The position numbers and the translations under genes were made by a program. 64,000 bases of DNA, from contig JBNGDI010000006.1 of the NCBI GenBank assembly GCA_049975425.1, forward strand, positions 1 to 64,000, given 5' to 3'. The notes under the pieces were generated by a model. It was given only the letters and a program-made list of their open reading frames with translations, did not search any database and had not been told where the DNA came from. Shown piece after piece: positions 1 through 6,748 of this stretch (the stretch's first letter is position 1; every line of letters begins with the position of its first letter). The stretch comes from HyVt-105 sp049975425 (GTDB taxonomy: Bacteria > Bacteroidota > Bacteroidia > Bacteroidales > VadinHA17).

Positions 1-49
1 TCCAAAAAGGATTGTGGTATTTCCAATCTCGATTTGCTCTTTCAGTCCT

Positions 50-195
50 CTCCTTGAAAAGGAGGGGTGGCTCCCGCCGGCAGGCGGGAGACGGGGTGGT
101 TGAGAGGCGGAAGCCACTTTCCCCTGCCAGGGGGGTCGATCCCTTCCGTCTTCCGCCGCTGGCGGGGGAAGCCACCTTCCCCTGCCAGGGGAAGG
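50..195. repeat. Palindrome-rich intergenic repeat
   Basis: The stretch before the first gene holds four near-perfect hairpins: 50-64 (CTCCTT/AAGGAG), 71-90 (CTCCCGCC, GGCA loop, GGCGGGAG), 121-133 (CCCCTG/CAGGGG) and 175-195 (CCTTCCCCTG, one base, CAGGGGAAGG). The last two sit in a direct repeat that begins GAAGCCAC (about 110-133 and 169-191). GC content is clearly higher than in the surrounding intergenic DNA. It resembles the short interspersed palindromic repeats found between genes in many Bacteroidota genomes. I see no coding potential in 1-296. Confidence 0.6.
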
Positions 196-267
196 AGTTG
201 GTTTGGTTACCCAAATGAAGCCCGGAGGGTTTTGATGATTGCAGAAAATACCATGCTAAAATACAGA

Positions 268-284
268 CAACCCCTGAAGGGTTG
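268..284. terminator. Small hairpin after the superoxide dismutase gene
   Basis: CAACCC (268-273), loop CTGAA and GGGTTG (279-284) form a 6-bp stem about 13 bp beyond the stop codon of the minus-strand dismutase gene. A run of T follows on the plus strand (289-297). On the minus strand the tract after the stem is only TCTGTATTTT, so termination of the dismutase transcript is weakly supported. Confidence 0.3.
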
Positions 285-296
285 CATTATTTTTTT

Positions 297-1031
297 TCAG
301 GCAAATTTTTCTACCAGGCTTTCCAGCCGGGCCGATACATCTTCCCAGTTGATTACATGGAAAAAGTTGTTCACATAGTCTCCCCGCTTATTCTGGTATT
401 TCAGGTAATAGGCATGTTCCCAGACATCACACACCAGAATGGGAATGGTGAGCCATTGCGACTGGTTGTGGTGTTTTTCGGCCTGCAGAACCACCAGCTT
501 GTCGGCTCCTACCTGGTATCCCAGAATTCCCCATCCGGATCCTTCTACAGCATTGGTGGCTGCCGTGTATAAGCGTTTAAATGAATCGAATGATCCGAAG
601 GATTTACTGATGTACTTTTCCAGCAGGGCACTGCGGCTTCCCTGAACCGGCCCCATATTTTTCCAGAAGATTACATGCAACAGATGTCCTCCTCCGTGAA
701 AAGCCAGCTCTCTTTCCCAGTGTTTTACCAGTGAAAAATCATCTGCTTCAATGGCTTGTGCAATCATGGCAGTGGCTTTGTTAAGGCCGTTGACATACCC
801 ATTGTGATGTTTCGAATGATGCAGTTCCATGGTTTCCCTGTCTATATAAGGTTCCAGCGCATCATAAGCGTAATCCAGGGAAGGAAGGACGTATTTCCCC
901 TCAGCGTTCAGGGGTATTTGCAGATCTTCGGCAACGTTGAATTTTCCGGTACGCCCGGCCATGGCAGGGGCGGCAAATACACTGCCCAGACCCAGAGCCG
1001 CCGATGTTTTTAAAAAAGTTCTTTTGTCCAT
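297..1031 (-). CDS. Exported Fe/Mn superoxide dismutase
   Basis: This 244-residue protein dismutates superoxide to hydrogen peroxide and oxygen. The family fold is complete. The four expected metal ligands can be placed by motif: His71 in MELHHSKHH, His119 in LLHVIFW, and Asp202 and His206 in DVWEHAYY. Unlike cytoplasmic SodA/SodB (about 195-205 residues) it has an N-terminal extension, MDKRTFLKTSAALGLGS, followed by an AxA-like site near residue 25. This resembles a Tat signal with a Lys-Arg pair, so the enzyme probably acts in the periplasm. The Fe versus Mn preference cannot be read from the sequence with certainty. It lies just downstream of the large minus-strand oxidoreductase gene, with about 100 bp between them; cotranscription is possible but not shown. 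Confidence 0.93.
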   Translation of the reverse strand: MDKRTFLKTSAALGLGSVFAAPAMAGRTGKFNVAEDLQIPLNAEGKYVLPSLDYAYDALEPYIDRETMELHHSKHHNGYVNGLNKATAMIAQAIEADDFSLVKHWERELAFHGGGHLLHVIFWKNMGPVQGSRSALLEKYISKSFGSFDSFKRLYTAATNAVEGSGWGILGYQVGADKLVVLQAEKHHNQSQWLTIPILVCDVWEHAYYLKYQNKRGDYVNNFFHVINWEDVSARLESLVEKFA

Positions 1032-1133
1032 TTTCCGTATTCTTTTGTTGGTTTGTATAATATAACAAAAAAATACGGATTTTGATCATTGCCTTACAAA
1101 GAAACCTCCTTTGCCGGTCCTGTAAGTATTTGA

Positions 1134-4100
1134 TTATTTGAAGGCTTTTTCGAGCAGGCCGTCGCCCTGCAGGGAAAGGCGGTGGAAATAATCCGGGACC
1201 TTTTTCCCGGTCAGGTGATCCACATACAGTTTTGCCAGATACTGGGCCAGCATGAATCCCTGTCCCCGAAGTCCCAGGAATAGTCCTTGCTGCGGATCGA
1301 TGATCATGCGGGGTTCCACATAATATCCGGCCCACACGGCCTGGAATCCGACAGACGAGAGCTCGGGCAGCCAGTTTACGAACACTTCCGAGATAATCTC
1401 AATAAATTCTTTGGAATTGATCTTCAGGTTCTTCCCCGTTTCATTCGGTTCCACAGCCGGTGAGGCACAACCGATAATCTGGCCTGTTTCCCCCAGTTGC
1501 TGTCCGTACACGGCCACAAATCCTTTGTAATTCCTTCTGTCGATCAGCATATCCAGCGGATTGCCGTCCATTCCGAGATAAGGGAGGCGGCGGGTGATGA
1601 ATGCCTGGTGTTTCACCGGGAACAAACCGGTTTCTATTCCCATGCTCCGGGCTACTTCTCCTCCTTCGGGACCCATGGCATTGATAAATGTTCCCGTGGT
1701 GAATTCGATGTATTGCCGGTTATGATCCCTAACCAGAATCCGGTATTTTCCGTTTTCCTTTACCACATCAATCAAACGGCAGTCTTCCAGCACGGTTCCG
1801 CCATTTTCAATGCCCAGGGTCCTGATCAGATCAATCACCCTTCCGGGTGTAGCCTGCCAGCAGTCGTGTGTGATAAGGGCACCGAGGTATGCATCTGTTT
1901 TGTCATTCAGAAAGGGGCTGATTTTTTTACGGTAGTCGGTCGGCTCCACAAAATAACCGTCTGACCACTCCAGCGATTTTAACAGGATATCGCGGGTAGC
2001 CTCATCATGGGCAAAGGTTACGTAACGGGTCGTGCGGAAATCTATATTTCCTTTCTTTTGCAATTCTTTGAAAATATCCAGGTTGTGTCTGGCTATATCG
2101 GCCAGCTCGGGCACACTGAAGTTCGGACGACCCCCTGCAATATTCCGCCACGATGCGCCCCTCCCGTAATTAATCAGAACAGGTTCCAGTCCGGCTTCCG
2201 CCAGATAACGGAACAGGGCGCTTCCTCCGATTCCTCCGCCGGCTATCAGAGTTTTCACCTCTTTTTTCTGTATGCTTTTCCCGGTTACTACCGGAATGAC
2301 CTGTTCATGTCTATCCCTTGGATACAATTCCCCGATGTTTACCTGGTTTGAGAGGGGCCCGCGTGGGGTGGCTTCCCCTACCAGGGATATCTGTTTCCCG
2401 GCCAGGGTCTGCTTCAGCCTTTTGATGCAACGTTTTCCCCGGCAGGCACCCATTCCAAGACGGGTGGTATGCTTGATCTCATCCACCGAAATGAACTTTC
2501 TGTCACCGATGGTTTCCATGATCTCGTCCAGGGTGACGTCGTCGCAATGGCAGATATACTGCGGACTTTCCCCGGCAGGGTTGCCTTCATGCAGGGACAG
2601 GGGTTCAGGGTATTGTTCCTGAAGAATGAATCCCCTGGCTTCCAGCAGGGCTTCGCCTGAAAGATCATGGGATTTGACCCGTGCGATATGGGTTTTGTTG
2701 GGTTTCCGCAGCACTTTTTCCACCGTTCCGGTTCCCAGCTTTTCTCCGTCATTATTGACCAGGAATACCTCCGATCCTTCTTCTACTTCATATTCCACCG
2801 GAAGGAAGAGCCAGTTTTTTTTCAGGTTGTATCCGAAGATGGCCAGTCCGGGACACTGATACACACACTGCATGCATCCCGTGCATTTGTCAAAGTCAAT
2901 GTGCGGCACCGTACTGGAAGAGGTTTTGGTGATGGCTCCGTGCGGACAGGCAAACTGGCAGGGATTGCAGGCAAATCCGTACAGGCAGTCGATCAGTACG
3001 AATGGTCGGGCCTGCATTCTTTCCGGTGTGGGAAGAAAAGGCTTGTCCAGCACTTTTACCGGATGTTGCTGGGAATCGATGTATTCCTTGGAAATGGCCA
3101 GGTACCTGTCATAATCGTATTTTTCATCCATTTCCTGCAGGATATCATAAGCCACCTGCTTGCCCCGCAGAACGGCGCTGGTCCCTTCCCCTATGCGGAT
3201 GGCATCGCCGGCTCCGTGGCAATTCCGGCCGAAAATTTCCCGCCCTTTGATCAGGAGCTGGTCATCAGATACCAGGCCGGTACAGATATTGATGGCATCA
3301 ATGCCTTCCAGTACCTGCTCCGTGCCGGGAACCGGTTTGAAATGCTCACAGCGGGCAATGACCGCTCCGGTAATGCCGTCGTTTCTGGCATTGGGAATGG
3401 CTTTCAGCAGGATATGGGAGGTAAGGATGGGAATGCCCAGCCTGCGAACGCGGTTGGCCTGCACGGGGAATCCTCCTTCCTGTTCCTGTGCCTCGAGGAT
3501 GGCCACCACTTTGGCTCCTGCCTGCATAAGCTGGTAGGAGGTGAGGTAGCCGATGTTCCCGGCACCAACCGTGAGCACCCTCTTCCCCAGGAGGGTGAAC
3601 TCCATATTCATCATTTTCTGCACCACCGCAGCGGTATATACGCCGGGCAGGTCGTCGTTTTCAAAAGTGGGCATGAAAGGCACGGCGCCTGTGGCTATCA
3701 CCAGGTGTTCGGTATCCACATAATAGATTTCCTCGGTGCGTATGTTCTTGACGGCCAGGCGGCCGCCTTCCAGGATATCCCATACCGTAGAGTTCAGAAA
3801 AATTCCTTCGTGATTATCCCCCGCCAGGGTGCGTGCAATGTCAAATCCCCGCATGCCGCCGAATTTCTGCTCCTTTTCGAAGAAGAAGAACTGGTGGGTC
3901 TGCATCAGGAACTGGCCGCCGATCTGCTCGTTATTGTCAATCACAAGGTTCTCAATCCCATGTTCGTTCAGCACTTCCCTGGCTGCCAGTCCGGCCGGTC
4001 CTGCCCCGATGATCGCCACCCTGGTTTTGTATACCCGGAATGGTTCCTTTTTCCTGTATTCCGTTACCCGGGGCTGGTAATCGGGCGGGATTTCTTTCAC

Positions 4101-4367
4101 TTCCATTACTCCATCCACCGGCGTGATGCATATCCGCCGGATGACCCCGTCCACCAGCATTTCGCAGGCCCCGCATTTGCCGATGCCGCATTCCAGGCTG
4201 CGGTTACGGCCTGTAAGACTGTGGCTGTGTACTGGATACCCGGCCTGGTGCAGGGCAGCCGCTATGGTGCTTCCCTTTTCCCCGGTGATCTTTTTTCCCT
4301 CATATAGAAAAGTGACCTGTTCTCCCTGTTTGATGTCGAGTATCGGATGTGATTCGATCTTTGCCAT
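1134..4367 (-). CDS. Fused three-module flavo-iron-sulfur amine/opine oxidoreductase (HcnABC-like)
   Basis: The protein has 1077 residues. An N-terminal [2Fe-2S] ferredoxin-like module carries Cys60, Cys65, Cys68 and Cys80. Next is an FAD/NAD disulfide-reductase-type module (VAIIGAGPAGLAA near residue 117, then IGGQ), followed by two [4Fe-4S] motifs (about 460-475 and CTGCMQC near 494) and a BFD-like Cys pair set (ICHCDD near 603, GACRGKRC near 643). The C-terminal half is a D-amino-acid-oxidase (DAO) fold (LIAGGGIGGSA near 704). In known heteromeric enzymes of this group (HcnABC hydrogen cyanide synthase, opine/octopine oxidase, D-hydroxyproline dehydrogenase) these are separate subunits; here they form one chain. 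By family it should oxidise a secondary amine or amino acid and pass electrons through the clusters. The substrate is unknown. I see no transmembrane segment. Confidence 0.85.
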   Translation of the reverse strand: MAKIESHPILDIKQGEQVTFLYEGKKITGEKGSTIAAALHQAGYPVHSHSLTGRNRSLECGIGKCGACEMLVDGVIRRICITPVDGVMEVKEIPPDYQPRVTEYRKKEPFRVYKTRVAIIGAGPAGLAAREVLNEHGIENLVIDNNEQIGGQFLMQTHQFFFFEKEQKFGGMRGFDIARTLAGDNHEGIFLNSTVWDILEGGRLAVKNIRTEEIYYVDTEHLVIATGAVPFMPTFENDDLPGVYTAAVVQKMMNMEFTLLGKRVLTVGAGNIGYLTSYQLMQAGAKVVAILEAQEQEGGFPVQANRVRRLGIPILTSHILLKAIPNARNDGITGAVIARCEHFKPVPGTEQVLEGIDAINICTGLVSDDQLLIKGREIFGRNCHGAGDAIRIGEGTSAVLRGKQVAYDILQEMDEKYDYDRYLAISKEYIDSQQHPVKVLDKPFLPTPERMQARPFVLIDCLYGFACNPCQFACPHGAITKTSSSTVPHIDFDKCTGCMQCVYQCPGLAIFGYNLKKNWLFLPVEYEVEEGSEVFLVNNDGEKLGTGTVEKVLRKPNKTHIARVKSHDLSGEALLEARGFILQEQYPEPLSLHEGNPAGESPQYICHCDDVTLDEIMETIGDRKFISVDEIKHTTRLGMGACRGKRCIKRLKQTLAGKQISLVGEATPRGPLSNQVNIGELYPRDRHEQVIPVVTGKSIQKKEVKTLIAGGGIGGSALFRYLAEAGLEPVLINYGRGASWRNIAGGRPNFSVPELADIARHNLDIFKELQKKGNIDFRTTRYVTFAHDEATRDILLKSLEWSDGYFVEPTDYRKKISPFLNDKTDAYLGALITHDCWQATPGRVIDLIRTLGIENGGTVLEDCRLIDVVKENGKYRILVRDHNRQYIEFTTGTFINAMGPEGGEVARSMGIETGLFPVKHQAFITRRLPYLGMDGNPLDMLIDRRNYKGFVAVYGQQLGETGQIIGCASPAVEPNETGKNLKINSKEFIEIISEVFVNWLPELSSVGFQAVWAGYYVEPRMIIDPQQGLFLGLRGQGFMLAQYLAKLYVDHLTGKKVPDYFHRLSLQGDGLLEKAFK

Positions 4368-4396
4368 GATGTAATGAAAATTGGATTACTCACCGG

Positions 4397-4404
4397 CAAA
4401 ATTA
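4397..4404 (-). promoter_or_regulatory. Candidate -7 element for the fused oxidoreductase
   Basis: On the minus strand this reads TAATTTTG, a perfect match to the Bacteroidota TAnnTTTG -7 element, about 30 bp before the ATG at 4367. No clear TTG lies 19-21 bp upstream. The inverted repeat at 4426-4442 covers the place where an activator would help such a promoter. Confidence 0.45.
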
Positions 4405-4425
4405 GTGGTTATTGACAGTTTATAT

Positions 4426-4442
4426 ATGATGTTTGTCATCAT
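4426..4442. promoter_or_regulatory. Inverted repeat, candidate operator of the oxidoreductase gene
   Basis: ATGATG-TTTGT-CATCAT is a perfect 6-bp inverted repeat with a 5-bp centre, about 22 bp upstream of the candidate -7 element at 4397-4404. Its size and spacing suit a dimeric regulator such as a Crp/Fnr-type protein, but it is not a textbook FNR box. The regulator is unknown. Confidence 0.35.
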
Positions 4443-4479
4443 GGGCTGCAAAACATAATTCTGTGTCCGGAAACAGAAT

Positions 4480-4527
4480 ACTACGTAGCATACTACGTAG
4501 ATAACTACGTAGTATACTACGTAGATA
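4480..4527. repeat. Four 12-bp tandem units with CTACGTAG palindromes
   Basis: ACTACGTAG starts at 4480, 4492, 4504 and 4516, an exact 12-bp period. The 3-bp spacers are CAT, ATA, TAT and ATA. Each unit holds the 8-bp palindrome CTACGTAG. The array lies between the divergently arranged oxidoreductase (start 4367, minus) and ECF sigma gene (start 4856, plus). It could be a multi-site operator or a structural element. The rest of 4368-4855 is AT-rich (4525-4612), plus a pair of complementary octamers (GGGTGAGG at 4635-4642, CCTCACCC at 4696-4703). I see no gene in it. Confidence 0.8.
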
Positions 4528-4855
4528 AATATACACTATATATTGATATATGAATAAAAATTGTTCTTGATTCAAAAAAATTATTTATTTTTATTAGGAA
4601 AACTATTTGAATCTATGCTCAGAAGAAAACAACCGGGTGAGGGATATTCCTGAAAACATGTGTAAAATGTTGGAAAAACCCTTGTATGAGCATAACCTCA
4701 CCCTTCGGGTTTACGTAAAAAACAGAATGAAGAACCTTTTTCCCGTCTGAAAAAATTTGATGTCAGTAAATAAAAAATAAAAAAATCATTTCCGGCCCGG
4801 AAAACCGTGCAACCATTTTGCCCTCTCCGCGGTCACCCCAATAGCGGCGAATTTT

Positions 4856-5416
4856 ATGCTCAGCGAAGAACAGCTCATTGAAAAATGCATACAGAAAGAC
4901 CGGAAAGCCCAGAAGATCCTGTTCGACAGGTATTCGGGATTCCTGCTGGGAGTGAGCATGCGCTATGCACACAATGTGCCTGAAGCGGAAGACATTTTAC
5001 AGGATGCCATGGTGAAGATCTATCAACACATAGCCGATTATTCCCACAGGGGATCGTTTACCGGCTGGATGAAAGCCGTGGTGGTGAACACGGCCATCAA
5101 CCATTATCACCGGGAGAAAAAACATGCCTGGCACCTGGAACTCGAAGAGGTGAACGAATCGGATGTGGAAGGGAATCTTCCTGAAAACTGTGCCTTTACC
5201 CGGGAAGAATTGCTGGGGGTGATCCGTTCCCTGCCGGGGGGATACCGGCTGATTTTCAACCTGTATGCCATTGAAGGATACAAGCACCGCGAAATAGCGG
5301 CCATGCTCGGCATTGATGTAAATACTTCCAAGTCACAGTATTCGCGGGCACGGAGCTGGATACGGGCCAGATTGGAAAAACTGGCCCTGGTGGCCCGCAG
5401 GACCGATAACGAATGA
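4856..5416 (+). CDS. ECF (sigma-70 family group 4) RNA polymerase sigma factor
   Basis: This 186-residue protein has the two-domain ECF layout. Region 2 is at about residues 20-90, with AEDILQDAMVKIY and the promoter-melting part GSFTGWMKAVVVNTAINHYHREKK. Region 4 is at about 120-175, with the helix-turn-helix segment HREIAAMLGIDVNTSKSQYSRAR. It should direct RNA polymerase to a small regulon. Its stop overlaps the next start by 4 bp (ATGA at 5413-5416), which indicates translational coupling to the membrane protein that follows. The pair has the layout of an ECF sigma factor with its membrane-bound partner. Regulation of the giant adhesin downstream is inferred from position. No clear TAnnTTTG element was found before the start, so it may use its own promoter type. 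Confidence 0.95.
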   Translation: MLSEEQLIEKCIQKDRKAQKILFDRYSGFLLGVSMRYAHNVPEAEDILQDAMVKIYQHIADYSHRGSFTGWMKAVVVNTAINHYHREKKHAWHLELEEVNESDVEGNLPENCAFTREELLGVIRSLPGGYRLIFNLYAIEGYKHREIAAMLGIDVNTSKSQYSRARSWIRARLEKLALVARRTDNE

Positions 5417-6729
5417 ACGGCGGCAACAACATAGAAAAGCTCTTCCGGGAGCAGTTTGAAGGTTACCGGGCGGAACCCTCCCCCGGCTTCTGGCCGAAAC
5501 TCAGCAGAAAGCTGCAGTGGCAGGAATTTCTGCGTTTCGGCTGGGACCGTTTCAATGTGTATTATGCCGGCGTTATGGTGGTTGCCGCCGGTCTGGGCCT
5601 GGCTGGCCTGCTGACACAGGAACCGGGAACAGAAACGGCTTTGAAAGAAAGTGTGAAGATTACCGGGGAGGAAGAACGACCGGAAACCGGTGCCGGAATC
5701 CGCAAGGAACCCGTTCCGTTCGAATCGCTTGCAGATTCTTCCACAGTAACCGATCAAACAACAGGAACAGAAGGGATAAGGTCCTTCCCGGCTGTAACGG
5801 AGGAAAAGAAAACGGAAATTCCTTCCTTCCCTGCTTCTGAACAGGAAAGCCGGGAAATTGTGAAGAAAGAGGGAGAAGAGATGTCTTCTGTGGCTGAATC
5901 TGAAAAGAAATCCACGGAAATTTTACCTCCCGTTGCCGATTACCACATCGGCCCCCTCAGGGGCTGCGTCCCCCATACGGTGATGTGTGTCAGCCTTTCG
6001 GAAAATGCAGATGAATTTACCTGGTATTTTGGCGACGGGGGTACTTCACAGGAAGAAAATCCTTCTTACCTGTACGATGAACCCGGGACATACCCGGTCA
6101 GCCTCAGGGTGGTGAATGAAGCGGGTGAGTCGCTGATGGCGCGCGATACCGTGAGGGTATACGCCCGCCCGGAAGCCGCCTTCGAGATATCCCCTGAAAA
6201 TCCTGATCTTCCCGGCGAACCGGTGTTTTTCTACAACTACTCGCGCAACGCCGCTTCCTACCTGTGGCATTTCGGTGACGGGAAAACCTCTGATGCCTTC
6301 GAACCCCTGCACAGGTATGATCAGGCCGGCCAGTACGATATTATACTGGTGGCCTATTCCGAAGGTGGCTGCGTGGATTCGGCCCTGGTGACCGATGCCT
6401 TCGGAAGCGATGATTGCCATATTGTTTTTCCCAATGCCTTCCGGCCCGACCCGGGCGGTCCTACAGGAGGCTACTATAATCCCAACGACCCCTCGAATAC
6501 CGTATTCCATCCGGTGTGCCGGGGCGTGGACGAGTACCGGCTCCGCATCTATAACCGCACAGGCGCCCTGGTTTTTGAGAGCGACCGCGTGGAGATAGGA
6601 TGGGACGGGTACATCAACGGAACCCCTGCCCGGCAGGATGTGTATGTATGGAAAGCAAGGGGAACCTGTATCAACGGTAAAAGCTTTGTCAAACACGGAA
6701 ACCTGACCCTGATATGGGACAGGCAATGA
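5413..6729 (+). CDS. Membrane-tethered PKD protein with T9SS type B sorting domain; candidate sigma partner
   Basis: This 438-residue protein has no cleavable signal peptide. It begins with about 48 cytoplasmic-type residues (FREQFEGYRAEPSPGFWPKL), a short segment of a kind I associate with sigma-linked membrane proteins in Bacteroidota. A transmembrane helix follows at about 49-67, then a Glu/Ser/Thr-rich linker (70-170). Two PKD domains come next (WYFGDGG near 200, WHFGDGK near 287). The last hundred residues are a gliding-motility/T9SS type B C-terminal domain (FPNAFRPDPGG, YRLRIYNR, IGWDGYINGTPARQDVYVWKA). The same domain ends the giant protein 19 bp downstream. An anchored protein with a secretion sorting domain is odd. 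I infer a sensor or anti-sigma role for its 4-bp-overlapping sigma partner; binding is not shown. Confidence 0.8.
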   Translation: MNGGNNIEKLFREQFEGYRAEPSPGFWPKLSRKLQWQEFLRFGWDRFNVYYAGVMVVAAGLGLAGLLTQEPGTETALKESVKITGEEERPETGAGIRKEPVPFESLADSSTVTDQTTGTEGIRSFPAVTEEKKTEIPSFPASEQESREIVKKEGEEMSSVAESEKKSTEILPPVADYHIGPLRGCVPHTVMCVSLSENADEFTWYFGDGGTSQEENPSYLYDEPGTYPVSLRVVNEAGESLMARDTVRVYARPEAAFEISPENPDLPGEPVFFYNYSRNAASYLWHFGDGKTSDAFEPLHRYDQAGQYDIILVAYSEGGCVDSALVTDAFGSDDCHIVFPNAFRPDPGGPTGGYYNPNDPSNTVFHPVCRGVDEYRLRIYNRTGALVFESDRVEIGWDGYINGTPARQDVYVWKARGTCINGKSFVKHGNLTLIWDRQ

Positions 6730-6748
6730 TCCATAATTTAACAATCCC

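Noticed and set aside
2667..4307. Open frame of 546 codons on the plus strand opposite the fused oxidoreductase
   Set aside because: It is antisense to a gene with several intact cofactor motifs and has no recognisable family features; it is a by-product of codon bias.
4635..4703. Riboswitch before the sigma factor gene
   Set aside because: Only one pair of complementary octamers with a 53-base loop was found; no known riboswitch core could be recognised.
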